NCBI GenBank assembly: GCA_044226395.1
Contig: JBGAHD010000002.1
Coordinates: 806,001-870,000, forward strand
From: JBGAHD01 sp044226395
Lineage (GTDB): Bacteria > Pseudomonadota > Gammaproteobacteria > Xanthomonadales > Ahniellaceae
DNA length: 64,000 nucleotides
Direction of reading: 5' to 3'
Shown here: positions 1 to 8,817 of the stretch, one piece after another
Position numbering within the stretch: the stretch's first letter is position 1
Layout: each line of letters starts with the position of its first letter
Notes under the pieces: model-generated
What the model saw: the letters and a program-made list of their open reading frames with translations, nothing else
Told to the model about the DNA's origin: nothing
Databases searched by the model: none
Translations under genes and position numbers: made by a program

Positions 1-502
1 AGCCCTGGGCGCCGCCTTCGAAACCCACGCGGCGCAGCTGCTGCCGGAGCTGGGGCAGGGGACTCTCACTTTTCATCCCGGCTGGGATGACGGATCGAGC
101 CAGTCCTTGCTCGAGCAACTGCACGCGCGGCTTGGCTACGACTTGCAGCGGGGCATCACCACCTTGGGCCCGCACCGGGCGGACTGGCGCCCGCGCTTCG
201 AGCGGGTGGGGCAGGTGAGCCACCTCTCGCGTGGCCAGGAGAAGCTGACCGCGCTCTGCGCCGTATTGGCCCAGGCCGCGCACTATCACGACATTCGCGC
301 CGACTGGCCGATCATCGCTCTTGACGATCTGCCGTCCGAGCTCGATGCCGAACACCGGGCCTGCGTCGTGAACCTGCTCAACCAGTGGCAGGCTCAGGTC
401 TTGATGACCGCGACCGACGAACAACTCGGACGGGACCCCTGGCTCCAAGGGCCCCGAGTGTTCCACGTGGAACCCGACGGTCAGATTCGCGGCTCGGCCT
501 AG
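1..502 (+). CDS. recF: DNA replication/repair protein RecF, 3' part
   Basis: The 5' end lies outside the window; the reading frame is open from base 2 and ends in a stop at 500-502, giving 166 residues. RecF is a cytosolic SMC-like ABC ATPase that loads RecA at single-strand gaps together with RecO and RecR. Visible family marks are GPHRAD, the ABC signature LSRGQEKL and the Walker B/D-loop segment IIALDDLPSELD. Position directly before gyrB is the classical dnaA-dnaN-recF-gyrB origin order. The signature and Walker B blocks are intact, so the protein is probably functional. Confidence 0.93.
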   Translation, partial: ALGAAFETHAAQLLPELGQGTLTFHPGWDDGSSQSLLEQLHARLGYDLQRGITTLGPHRADWRPRFERVGQVSHLSRGQEKLTALCAVLAQAAHYHDIRADWPIIALDDLPSELDAEHRACVVNLLNQWQAQVLMTATDEQLGRDPWLQGPRVFHVEPDGQIRGSA

Positions 503-540
503 CGCCCCTCTTTGCCGCGAAGCGGCACCTTCGGGCCGCT

Positions 541-549
541 TGCTATACT
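541..549 (+). promoter_or_regulatory. extended -10 promoter element before gyrB
   Basis: The bases TGCTATACT form an extended -10 (TGn followed by TATACT, five of six consensus bases). They lie 54 bases before the gyrB start, in the gap after recF. No -35 stands at the usual distance, as is common for extended -10 promoters. The hexamer TATACT recurs before the genes at 3144 and 7269. Confidence 0.5.
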
Positions 550-603
550 TGTCCTTTGCCCTTTCTCGGCTCAACAGCCCTCCGCGCGGACCGACACCAA
601 CGC

Positions 604-3021
604 ATGAGCGATCAATACGATTCAAGCAATATCAGAGTCTTAAAGGGTCTTGAGGCGGTCCGTAAGCGCCCAGGCATGTACATCGGCGACACCGATGACG
701 GCACGGGCCTGCACCACATGGTGTTCGAAGTCGTCGACAACGCGATCGACGAGGCTTTGGCAGGGCATTGCGACCACGTCATCACCACCATCCATCTCGA
801 TGGCTCGGTCTCGGTCAGCGACAACGGTCGCGGTATCCCGGTCGACATCCACCCCGAGGAAGGGCGGTCCGCTGCCGAGGTCATCATGACCATCCTGCAC
901 GCGGGCGGTAAGTTCGACGACAACTCGTACAAGGTGTCGGGCGGCCTTCACGGCGTCGGCGTGTCCGTGGTCAACGCGCTGAGCGAGCACCTGTGGCTCG
1001 ACATCTGGCGCGATGGCGCGCACTACCAGCAGGAATACGCCCTCGGCGATCCCCAGTACGCGCTCAAGCGGATGGAGCCCTCGACCCGCCGCGGCACCCA
1101 GGTTCGCTTCAAGCCCAGCACCGCGATTTTCACCGACGTCGAGTTCCACTACGACATCCTGGCCAAGCGGCTGCGCGAGCTCGCCTTCCTCAACTCGGGC
1201 GTCAAGATCGAACTGATCGACGAGCGCGCCGAGGACCGTCGCGATCTGTTCCAGTACGAAGGCGGCATCCGCTCCTTCGTCGAGCATTTGTCCCAGCTGC
1301 GCACGCCGCTGCATCCGAGCGTGATTACCTTTTCGGGCACGCATGAAAACGTGCAGGTCGAAGTGGCGATGCAGTGGACCGACGCCTACGAAGAGCGGAT
1401 GTTCTGCTTCACCAACAACATCCCGCAAAAAGACGGCGGCACGCACTTGGCCGGCTTCCGCGGCGCGTTGACGCGCATGCTCGGCGGCTACATCGAAAAG
1501 TCGCCCGTGCTCAAGAACGCCAAGATCGCGCTCTCCGGCGACGACATGCGCGAGGGCATGATCGCGGTCCTCTCGGTCAAGGTCCCGGACCCAAAGTTCT
1601 CGTCGCAGACCAAGGACAAGCTGGTCTCCTCGGAAGTGAAGTCGGCGGTCGAATCCGTCGTCGCCGAGCGACTCGAGGAATTCCTGCTCGAACATCCCAA
1701 CGAAGCCCGCGCCATCACCGAAAAGGTGGTCGAGGCCGCGCGCGCCCGCGAAGCCGCGCGCAAGGCGCGCGAACTCACTCGCCGCAAGGGCGCGCTCGAC
1801 ATCGCGGGCCTGCCCGGCAAGCTCGCCGATTGCCAGGAACGCGATCCGGCGCTGAGCGAGCTGTTCCTGGTCGAGGGTGACTCGGCCGGTGGTTCGGCCA
1901 AGCAGGGCCGCAATCGCAAATATCAGGCCATCCTGCCCCTCAAGGGCAAGATCCTGAATGTCGAAAAAGCTAGGTTTGACAAGATGTTATCGTCGGCCGA
2001 GGTGGGCACGCTGATCACCGCCCTGGGTTGCGGCATCGGCAAGGACGAGTTCGACGCGAACAAGCTGCGCTACCACCGCATCATCATCATGACCGACGCG
2101 GACGTCGACGGCTCGCACATCCGCACCTTGCTGCTGACTTTCTTCTACCGACAGATGCCGGAGCTGATCGAGCGCGGGCACATCTACATCGGCCTGCCGC
2201 CGCTGTTCAAGATCAAGCAGGGCAAGAACGAGTTCTATCTCAAGGACGAAGCAGCCCTGTCGTCCTACCTGATCAGCAATGCGGTCGAAGGCGCGGAACT
2301 GCGCTATCAGGCCGACGCGCCCGCGCTGTCCGGCGCGGGCCTGGAAAAGCTGATGCGCGATTTCGCCGAGGCCATGGCCCAGATCGACCGTCTCTCGCAT
2401 CGCTATGACCCGGGCGTGCTGCGGGCGATGCTCGACGTCCCGGCGCTGCGCGCCGACGTCTTCGCCGATGACGCGCGCCTGCAAGCCTGGTGCGCCCGCC
2501 TCAACACCCGACTCAGCACGGGTCGCGCCCTCGGACGGCCGCAGTATCAGATCACCGCGATCAGCGCCGAAGGCGAGCAGGCGGGGAGTCTGCGACTCAA
2601 GCGCGCCCAGCATGGTCTGACCCGTGAAACCTTCATTCCCGCGAGCTTTTTCGCCTCGGCCGACTATGCGCCGCTGGCCGAAGTCGCCGGCGCGCTCGAT
2701 GGCCTGATTCAAGCCGATGCCACGGTCAGCCGCGGCGCTCGCTCGCATCCGGTCCGCGATTTCGACGAGACGCAGCAATTCCTGCTCGAGGAAGCCAAGA
2801 AGGGCCGCACCATCCAGCGCTTCAAGGGCCTGGGCGAAATGAATCCCGAGCAATTGTGGGAGACCACGGTCAATCCCGACACCCGCCGTTTGCTGCAGGT
2901 GCGCATCGAGGACGCCGTGGCCGCCGACCAGATCTTCTCCACCCTCATGGGTGATGTGGTCGAGCCGCGACGGGAATTCATCGAGCAGAACGCGCTGCGG
3001 GTGTCGAACCTCGACGTGTAA
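604..3021 (+). CDS. gyrB: DNA gyrase subunit B
   Basis: ATPase subunit of DNA gyrase, which with GyrA introduces negative supercoils. The protein has 805 residues, the length of the long Gram-negative GyrB type. The start MSDQYDSSNIRVLKGLEAV is typical; an upstream in-frame extension to 385 overlaps recF and is not family-like. Visible are the GHKL ATPase blocks (VVDNAIDEA, DNGRGIPV, GGLHGVGVSVVNALS), the TOPRIM motif EGDSAGGSAKQGR near residue 424, PLKGKILNVEKAR, the metal-binding DADVDGSHI, and the C-terminal block QRFKGLGEMNPEQLWETT. The roughly 170-residue insert in the TOPRIM region is present (about 2260-2750). Transcription may start at the extended -10 at 541-549. Confidence 0.98.
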   Translation: MSDQYDSSNIRVLKGLEAVRKRPGMYIGDTDDGTGLHHMVFEVVDNAIDEALAGHCDHVITTIHLDGSVSVSDNGRGIPVDIHPEEGRSAAEVIMTILHAGGKFDDNSYKVSGGLHGVGVSVVNALSEHLWLDIWRDGAHYQQEYALGDPQYALKRMEPSTRRGTQVRFKPSTAIFTDVEFHYDILAKRLRELAFLNSGVKIELIDERAEDRRDLFQYEGGIRSFVEHLSQLRTPLHPSVITFSGTHENVQVEVAMQWTDAYEERMFCFTNNIPQKDGGTHLAGFRGALTRMLGGYIEKSPVLKNAKIALSGDDMREGMIAVLSVKVPDPKFSSQTKDKLVSSEVKSAVESVVAERLEEFLLEHPNEARAITEKVVEAARAREAARKARELTRRKGALDIAGLPGKLADCQERDPALSELFLVEGDSAGGSAKQGRNRKYQAILPLKGKILNVEKARFDKMLSSAEVGTLITALGCGIGKDEFDANKLRYHRIIIMTDADVDGSHIRTLLLTFFYRQMPELIERGHIYIGLPPLFKIKQGKNEFYLKDEAALSSYLISNAVEGAELRYQADAPALSGAGLEKLMRDFAEAMAQIDRLSHRYDPGVLRAMLDVPALRADVFADDARLQAWCARLNTRLSTGRALGRPQYQITAISAEGEQAGSLRLKRAQHGLTRETFIPASFFASADYAPLAEVAGALDGLIQADATVSRGARSHPVRDFDETQQFLLEEAKKGRTIQRFKGLGEMNPEQLWETTVNPDTRRLLQVRIEDAVAADQIFSTLMGDVVEPRREFIEQNALRVSNLDV

Positions 3022-3047
3022 GCGGCGCGCGCGCCGCGAATTCGCGG
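3022..3047. repeat. two overlapping perfect palindromes after gyrB
   Basis: Starting on the base after the gyrB stop, 3022-3037 reads as a perfect 16-base GC palindrome, and 3034-3047 (CCGCGAATTCGCGG) is a perfect 14-base palindrome sharing four bases with it. There is no T-run, so this is not a canonical intrinsic terminator, though in RNA either could fold and mark the end of the gyrB transcript. Confidence 0.5.
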
Positions 3048-3094
3048 CATTCACGCATCCACTCGGAACTTACCGTGGCCCTCGCGGCCACGGC

Positions 3095-3100
3095 TATACT
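3095..3100 (+). promoter_or_regulatory. -10-like TATACT before the 7TM gene
   Basis: TATACT lies 43 bases before the start codon at 3144, in the same GCTATACT context as the elements before gyrB and tonB. No convincing -35 is visible, so this is a tentative promoter call. Confidence 0.35.
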
Positions 3101-3143
3101 GGCGCGCCGCGCGACATCGGGGACGGCGAGGGAATCGATTCAC

Positions 3144-4706
3144 ATGAAAAAAACCCAGCTCTATTTCCTGGCCGTCATCATTGCCCTGGTCGGGTTCGCG
3201 GCCTTCTTCTACAAGTGGAAAGTGCTGGGTTTCCCGGTCATGCCCGTGACCGAGACCGAGGTTTGGGAAGTCCAGGCGCGCGTGGAATTCCAGGCGCGCC
3301 GCGGGCCCAACCAGGTCACGCTGCAACTGCCGAACAATCCCCCGGGTTACACCATCCTCGACGAGAAATACGTCGCCCGGAACTACGGCCGCAATAACGA
3401 AACCCATCGCGATGGCCGCGAGGTGCAATGGCGCATTCGCCGCGCCGCGGGCACCCAGGCGCTGTACTACCGCGCCGTGGTCTTTCGCGACTTGCACCCG
3501 GCCGAACCCGAGCGCGCGCCCACGCCGCCCGCGCAACAAACCTGGGAAGAACCCTACGCCACGGCGCGCCAAACCCTGCTCGAGGCCGTGCGCGAAGTCA
3601 CCGTCGATTCGGCGACCTTCGCTTCGGAACTCCTGCATCGCTTGAATGAAGCCAAGCCGACGCAAGAAGTCGCGCTGCTGCTCGAAGACGTGCAGACCGC
3701 CGAGGCGCGCGCGCGCCTGGCCGTGTCCTTGCTCGGCGATCGCCAGATCAGCGCGCGCGTGGTCCACGGTCTGCCGCTGCGCGAAAACCGCAGCAGCGCC
3801 CAGCTCGATCCCTACGTGCAGGTGTACGACGGCGACACCGCGCAGTGGAAGACGATCAATGCCACCACCGGCACGCTCGGCTGGCCCGAAGACACCCTGC
3901 TGTGGTCGATGAGCCAGAAGCCCGTGCTGCACGTCGAGGGCAACCGCCGCGCGACCGTCGAGTTCTCGGTGCAGAAAAGCCTCGACGACGCGCTCGAAAC
4001 CGCCAAGCAACGCCTGGCCGTGCGCGACGAGGCCTTGGTCGCCTACTCGCTGCTGTCGCTGCCGCTGCAGGCGCAGAACGTCTACAAGATCCTGCTGTTG
4101 GTGCCGGTCGGCGCCTTCATCATGCTGTTGCTGCGCAACCTCGTCGGCATCAAGACCTTCGGCACCTTCATGCCGGTGCTGATCGCGCTCGCCTTCAACT
4201 GGACGGGCATCATCGCCGGCGTGATTCTGTTCGCGACCGTGATCAGCCTGGGTCTGTTGGTGCGCTTCTACATGGAGCGACTGAAATTGCTCCTGGTGCC
4301 GCGTCTCACCGCCGTGTTGATCGTCGTCGTGCTGTTGATGGCGGCGGTGAGCGTGGTGAGCAATCGTTTGGGCTTCGAGGTCGGCCTCAACATCGCGCTG
4401 TTCCCGATGATCATCATGACCATGACCATCGAGCGCGTGTCCGTGGCCTGGGAAGAACGCGGTCCCGGCTACGCCATCCGCCAGGCCCTGGGCTCGCTCG
4501 TCATCGCGAGCCTGGCCTATATCGTGATGAAGGAAGCGCACCTGCAGCACCTCGTGTTCGTGTTCCCGGAACTGCTGCTGGTGCTGCTGGCGATCACCCT
4601 GGTGCTGGGCCGTTACTCCGGTTATCGACTGACCGAGCTGTTCCGCTTCCGCGCGCTCACGCGCGATCCGATCGCGGAAACGCCGGCGCCCAAGACCGAA
4701 GGCTGA
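3144..4706 (+). CDS. inactive transglutaminase / 7TM membrane protein (UUP1 type)
   Basis: A 520-residue inner-membrane protein. It has an N-terminal membrane anchor (about residues 5-25), a periplasmic region of about 280 residues matching the inactive transglutaminase-like family, and about seven membrane helices from residue 312 on (LLLVPVGAFIMLLL, IIAGVILFATVISLGLLV and others). The start at MKKTQLYF was chosen because it begins directly before the anchor; the frame is open further upstream without family character. It sits 7 bases before an ATP-grasp ligase gene. This pair is a recurrent gammaproteobacterial neighbourhood predicted, in work on ATP-grasp enzymes, to act in peptide or amide modification at the envelope. 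Substrate unknown; the family call is by recall of architecture. Confidence 0.8.
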   Translation: MKKTQLYFLAVIIALVGFAAFFYKWKVLGFPVMPVTETEVWEVQARVEFQARRGPNQVTLQLPNNPPGYTILDEKYVARNYGRNNETHRDGREVQWRIRRAAGTQALYYRAVVFRDLHPAEPERAPTPPAQQTWEEPYATARQTLLEAVREVTVDSATFASELLHRLNEAKPTQEVALLLEDVQTAEARARLAVSLLGDRQISARVVHGLPLRENRSSAQLDPYVQVYDGDTAQWKTINATTGTLGWPEDTLLWSMSQKPVLHVEGNRRATVEFSVQKSLDDALETAKQRLAVRDEALVAYSLLSLPLQAQNVYKILLLVPVGAFIMLLLRNLVGIKTFGTFMPVLIALAFNWTGIIAGVILFATVISLGLLVRFYMERLKLLLVPRLTAVLIVVVLLMAAVSVVSNRLGFEVGLNIALFPMIIMTMTIERVSVAWEERGPGYAIRQALGSLVIASLAYIVMKEAHLQHLVFVFPELLLVLLAITLVLGRYSGYRLTELFRFRALTRDPIAETPAPKTEG

Positions 4707-4713
4707 CCCGACC

Positions 4714-5676
4714 ATGGCGAACCTTTTCCACATCGCCTCGCGCCTGCGCGAAAAGGGCTTGATGGGCATCGGTCAGCGCAACGCCGACTACGTGCTCATG
4801 TACAACCCGCGCAGGTTCTATCCGCGCGTCGACGACAAACTGATCACCAAGCAGCTCGCGCTATCCGCGGGCCTGCCGGTGCCCGAGCTCTACGCCGTGG
4901 TGCGCGAGGAACACGAAATCGCCGAGCTGCACGAGCGCATCGCCACGCGCGATCAGTTCGTGGTCAAGCCCGCGCACGGTTCCGGTGGCGACGGCATTCT
5001 CGTGATCACGGGTCGCCGCGGCGACAAGTACCGTCGCTCCAACGGCGCCTTCATCACGCGCGATGAATTCGATCATCATCTGTCGAACATGCTCTCGGGC
5101 CTGTTCAGCCTGGGCGGCCAGCCCGATCACGTGCTGGTCGAATACTGCGTGCAGTTCGACCCGATCTTCGACAACGTCAGTTACAAGGGCGTGCCCGACA
5201 TCCGCATCATCGTCTTCCAGGGTTATCCGGTGATGGCGATGATCCGCTTGCCGACACGGCTGTCGGACGGCAAGGCCAACTTGCATCAAGGCGCGATCGG
5301 CGTCGGCATCGACATCCCCACGGGCGTGACCAAGCGCGGCGTCTGGGGCAACGAGCCGGTGAAGGAGCATCCCGATACCGAGCACAGCATCGTTGGATTG
5401 TGCATTCCGCGTTGGGAAGAGCTCTTGCTGATCGCCTCGCGCACCTACGAGTTGTCGGAGCTGGGCTATGTCGGCGTGGACATCGTGCTCGACAAGCAGC
5501 TTGGTCCCTTGATCCTCGAGCTCAACGCGCGACCTGGCCTGGCCATTCAAATCGCCAATGGCAATGGCTTGTTGCATCGCCTGCGAAAAATTCAGGAGCT
5601 GGAAAAATCCGGCACGCTGTCGAAGGACCCGGCCGAGCGCGTGGCATTCTCGCGCGCGCACTTCGCCACGACGTGA
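4714..5676 (+). CDS. alpha-L-glutamate ligase-like ATP-grasp protein
   Basis: A 320-residue ATP-grasp enzyme of the family annotated as alpha-L-glutamate ligase-like (RimK-related, sugar-transfer-associated type). Members are expected to make amide or peptide bonds using ATP. Visible are the ATP-binding lysine and glycine loop (FVVKPAHGSGGDGILVI, near residue 90), IRIIVFQGYP, and the magnesium-binding segment LILELNARPGLAIQ near residue 270. No signal peptide, so it should act in the cytosol. The start is 7 bases after the stop of the 7TM gene, so the two are almost certainly cotranscribed. The real acceptor is unknown; it is not a true RimK (ribosomal S6 modification), whose partners are absent here. 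Confidence 0.82.
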   Translation: MANLFHIASRLREKGLMGIGQRNADYVLMYNPRRFYPRVDDKLITKQLALSAGLPVPELYAVVREEHEIAELHERIATRDQFVVKPAHGSGGDGILVITGRRGDKYRRSNGAFITRDEFDHHLSNMLSGLFSLGGQPDHVLVEYCVQFDPIFDNVSYKGVPDIRIIVFQGYPVMAMIRLPTRLSDGKANLHQGAIGVGIDIPTGVTKRGVWGNEPVKEHPDTEHSIVGLCIPRWEELLLIASRTYELSELGYVGVDIVLDKQLGPLILELNARPGLAIQIANGNGLLHRLRKIQELEKSGTLSKDPAERVAFSRAHFATT

Positions 5677-5773
5677 ACATCATTGCGCTGCGGCTTGAGC
5701 GACGACGCTGCCGGGCGGTACGCTTTTCGTTCCACTCCACGCGCGGCTTCCGGGCCGCTTCCACGAGGTCAAC

Positions 5774-7060
5774 ATGAACACCTTGCGCCTGCTCAAACTG
5801 CTGGTGACAGCCTTCTTCGTCGTGGCCCTTGCCATGGGCTCGGCGATCGCCAAGGACAAGAAGGAAAATCCATTCCCCAACGCCACGCGCAAGGAACCCA
5901 AGGCCGCCACCTCGACGGTCTACGAGAAGATCAAGAAGGGTTACGACGCCCTCGACGCGGGCGAGGACGAAGACGCCAAGGCGCAATTCCAGGCCGTGCT
6001 CGACCACAAGCGTTCCACGCCTTACGAAAAGGGTCTGGCCTACCAAGGCCTCGCGCAGCTGGCCTACAACGCCGATGACGTCGATGGCGCGATCAAGCTC
6101 GATCAGCAGGCGATTGAACTCGACTCGCTCGACAACGTCTCGCACTTCGGCCTGATCTATCAGGTCGCCCAGCTCAACCTGATGCAGGAAAATTATCAGG
6201 GCACGCTCGACGCGATCGAAAAGTGGAACAAGCTCAGCGGCCAGGAATCGGCCGATTCGCTCGCGGTCAAGGGCAATGCCCTGTATCGCCTCGAGCGCTT
6301 CCCGGAAGCGGCGGAGGCGATCAAGAAAGCCATCGCGCTCAGCCCCGAGCCGAATGACACCTGGTACCAGATCCTGATCGCCAGCTACTACGACGCCGAG
6401 AAGTACGACGAAGCCGGCAAGGTCGGCGAGGAAATCCTGGCCAAGGACCCCAACAACAAGAAGCTGATCCTGCAGCTCGCCTCGATCTACCTCGAGCAGG
6501 AGCAAAACGACAAGGCGCTGACCATGCTCGAAAGCGCCTACTCGCGTGGCCTGCTCACCGAGCATGACGAGATCCGTCAGCTCTATCAGATGTACAACTT
6601 CCTCGAGAAGCCGCAGCAGGCCGCCCAAGTGATCAACGACGGCCTGGCCAAGGGCGTGCTCAAGCCGGATCTGGAAACCTACAAGGGCCTGGGCGATTCC
6701 TACGCCCTGGCCGCCGATGCCGCCGCCGATGAAAGCCCCGAGCGCAAGGCCATGTTCGCCAAGGCCATCGAAGCCTGGGGCAAGGCCGCGCCGTTCGCGA
6801 AGGATGGCGAGATCGATTTCCAGCGCGGTCAGCTGCTGATTCAGGAAACCGACCAGCTGGCCGAGGGCAAGAAGGCGATGGAAGCGGCTATCGCCAAGGG
6901 CGGCCTCAAGCGCGAAGGCGAGGCCTATATTCTTTTAGGCAATGCCGAGATGGAGCTGGGCAACCTGAAGGCGGCGATCGCGGCTTTCCAGAAAGCGCGC
7001 AACTACCCGTCCACCAAGCAAATGGCGGAGTCCTGGCTCAAGTCGGCGCAACAGCGCTGA
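5774..7060 (+). CDS. secreted tetratricopeptide-repeat protein
   Basis: A 428-residue protein with an N-terminal signal peptide (LLKLLVTAFFVVALAMGSAIA, cleavage expected near residue 26) followed by about eight helical TPR-like repeats to the C-terminus (for example KGLAYQGLAQLAYNADDVDG, GNALYRLERFPEAAEAIK, GNAEMELGNLKAAIAAFQKA). A good ribosome binding site (GAGG, 5765-5768) precedes the ATG. It lies upstream of tonB-exbB-exbD in the same direction; TPR proteins are often encoded beside TonB systems, where some aid energy transduction in the periplasm. That role here is an inference from position. A separate promoter-like element stands between it and tonB. Confidence 0.8.
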   Translation: MNTLRLLKLLVTAFFVVALAMGSAIAKDKKENPFPNATRKEPKAATSTVYEKIKKGYDALDAGEDEDAKAQFQAVLDHKRSTPYEKGLAYQGLAQLAYNADDVDGAIKLDQQAIELDSLDNVSHFGLIYQVAQLNLMQENYQGTLDAIEKWNKLSGQESADSLAVKGNALYRLERFPEAAEAIKKAIALSPEPNDTWYQILIASYYDAEKYDEAGKVGEEILAKDPNNKKLILQLASIYLEQEQNDKALTMLESAYSRGLLTEHDEIRQLYQMYNFLEKPQQAAQVINDGLAKGVLKPDLETYKGLGDSYALAADAAADESPERKAMFAKAIEAWGKAAPFAKDGEIDFQRGQLLIQETDQLAEGKKAMEAAIAKGGLKREGEAYILLGNAEMELGNLKAAIAAFQKARNYPSTKQMAESWLKSAQQR

Positions 7061-7168
7061 CGCATTGAAATCGCAACATTCGGGCAGCCGAAAGCGGCTA
7101 GGCTAATGGGGCGCGTCAGGGCTGCTTGTCAGCTTGGCGCGTCCTAGTGTACCGTCCGGACCCCTCGC

Positions 7169-7174
7169 TATACT
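7169..7174 (+). promoter_or_regulatory. -10-like TATACT in the TPR-tonB gap
   Basis: The 208-base gap between the TPR gene and tonB holds TATACT in the context CGCTATACT, 95 bases before the tonB start. No -35 at 16-18 bases is visible. No Fur-box-like palindrome was recognised in the gap, though iron control of tonB would be expected from relatives. Confidence 0.35.
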
Positions 7175-7268
7175 GCGGGGCTTCGGAGGACACTTCGCCG
7201 CCAACGGTCGCAAGCCGTCGCGCGCCTTTCCGGCGGGTGGCTGAAGCATCTGCAACTCGGAATCACAC

Positions 7269-7937
7269 ATGACCGATAACGCGACAGCCTATTCAGCCGC
7301 GGCTGAGGGCCTCAATTGGCGACGCATCACGGCCTACAGCTCCGCGCTGGCCGTGCACGTTGGCCTCTTCATGTTCATGCTCGCGCCGGTCCAAGCACCG
7401 GACAGCGACAAGACGGAAGAAGAGAAAGTCATCGACGTCGTCTTCCTCGAGCCGCCACCGCCGCCGCCGCCACCACCGCCGCCGCCGCCCGAGCCGCCGA
7501 AGATCCTCAAGAAGATCGAAGAAAAGAAAATCATCGCCCCGACGCCGCCGCCGCCGGAGCCGGAAACTCCGGTCTTCGACGAGCCGCTGCCGATGGCCGA
7601 ACCGGCGCCGCCGCCGGCGCCACCCGCGCCGCCCGCGCCGGCCGTGCCGGACTCGATCGCCGCCGAGGACCCCAGCTACCGCTCGCGCTACCCCATTCGT
7701 TACCCGCCCGCCGCGGCGCGTCGACGCATGGAAGGCGAGGTGCTGCTGCGCATCCTCGTCGGCATCGACGGTTCACCACTGAAGATCCAAGTAGAAAAAA
7801 CCAGCCGTTTCCGCGAGCTCGACAAGGCCGCGATGGATGGCGTCAAGAAGTGGAAATTTAACCCGGAAGTCAAGAACGGCCGTCCTGTTGAGGGCTGGGT
7901 TCTCGTTCCGATTCGTTTCACGCTCAACGAAGGGTAA
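7269..7937 (+). CDS. tonB: energy transducer TonB
   Basis: A 222-residue TonB, which carries proton-motive energy from ExbB/ExbD to outer-membrane receptors. It has a short cytosolic N-terminus, one membrane helix (about residues 21-43), a proline-rich periplasmic spacer that begins with an uninterrupted run of 13 prolines (about residues 62-74) and continues with Pro/Glu/Lys and Pro/Ala segments, and a C-terminal TonB domain from about residue 140 (YPPAAARRRMEGEVLLRILV, then WKFNPEVKNGRPVEGWV). The gene is followed after 5 bases by exbB. Gene order matches the Xanthomonas tonB locus near oriC. Confidence 0.94.
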   Translation: MTDNATAYSAAAEGLNWRRITAYSSALAVHVGLFMFMLAPVQAPDSDKTEEEKVIDVVFLEPPPPPPPPPPPPPEPPKILKKIEEKKIIAPTPPPPEPETPVFDEPLPMAEPAPPPAPPAPPAPAVPDSIAAEDPSYRSRYPIRYPPAAARRRMEGEVLLRILVGIDGSPLKIQVEKTSRFRELDKAAMDGVKKWKFNPEVKNGRPVEGWVLVPIRFTLNEG

Positions 7938-7942
7938 CCCTT

Positions 7943-8812
7943 ATGCAGCAAGACGCGACCTCGACTCAGCCAGTGGATCCCGCTGGCGCTCCACCGGCGG
8001 CCGATTTGGCTGCACAAGCGGCACCCGCCACGACCGCGCCCGTCTCGGGCGACGCCATGGCGCCGACTCCGACCGATTCGGACGCCGCCGCGCTCCAGCA
8101 GATGGGCTTGGCCCACTTGCTGCAGAACTTCGACTTCGTCGGCTGGGTGGTCGCGATCACCCTGATCTTCATGTCGCTGGGTAGCTGGTTCTACATCGTG
8201 TGGAACGCCATCCGTAACCTGCGCATCACCGCCGCCATGGATCGCGTGATCCGCACGTTCTGGGAAACGCCGTCGGCCGCCGACGCCGTGCGTTACATGG
8301 AAGATCAGCCGCGCCACGAGCCGTTCTCGAAGATCGCGCTCGACTGCGCCTCGGCCGCCGCGCATCACCAGCGCCACGAAGGTTCGCGTCTGGTGGAAGC
8401 GCTCAACCGCTCCGAGTTCATCGACCGCGCCCTGCGTCAGGCCGTGACCCGCGAGAGCTCCAAGCTCGAAACCGGTCTGACCCTGCTCGCCACCGTCGGT
8501 TCGTCGGCCCCGTTCGTGGGTCTGCTCGGCACGGTGTGGGGCATCTATCACGCCCTGATCCGCATCGGCGCGTCCGGCCAGGCCTCGATCGACGTGGTCG
8601 CGGGTCCGGTCGGCGAGGCGCTGATCATGACCGCGTTCGGTCTGTTCGTCGCTATTCCGGCCGTGCTGGCGTACAACTTCTTCGTGCGTTCGAACCGCAA
8701 GATCAACTCGCGTTTCGATGAATTCGCGCACGACCTGCACGACTTCTTCGCCACCGGCTCGCGCGTCGAAATGGGCGCTCCGAAGCCGGCCGCCGCCGCC
8801 GCCAGGAAGTAA
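7943..8812 (+). CDS. exbB: MotA/TolQ/ExbB proton channel protein
   Basis: A 289-residue inner-membrane subunit of the ExbB/ExbD proton channel that powers TonB. The first 50 or so residues form an Ala/Pro/Thr-rich leader ahead of the first membrane helix (VGWVVAITLIFMSLGSWFYI). The signature channel helices GLLGTVWGIYHAL and GEALIMTAFGLFVAIPAVL lie in the C-terminal half. It starts 5 bases after tonB and ends 5 bases before exbD1, so all three are one operon. The extended N-terminus is common in ExbB forms of this group. Confidence 0.94.
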   Translation: MQQDATSTQPVDPAGAPPAADLAAQAAPATTAPVSGDAMAPTPTDSDAAALQQMGLAHLLQNFDFVGWVVAITLIFMSLGSWFYIVWNAIRNLRITAAMDRVIRTFWETPSAADAVRYMEDQPRHEPFSKIALDCASAAAHHQRHEGSRLVEALNRSEFIDRALRQAVTRESSKLETGLTLLATVGSSAPFVGLLGTVWGIYHALIRIGASGQASIDVVAGPVGEALIMTAFGLFVAIPAVLAYNFFVRSNRKINSRFDEFAHDLHDFFATGSRVEMGAPKPAAAAARK

Positions 8813-8817
8813 CCACC

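Noticed and set aside
4714..5676. RimK ribosomal protein S6 glutamate ligase
   Set aside because: The N-terminal RimK domain is missing and the neighbour is the 7TM partner typical of the other ATP-grasp type.
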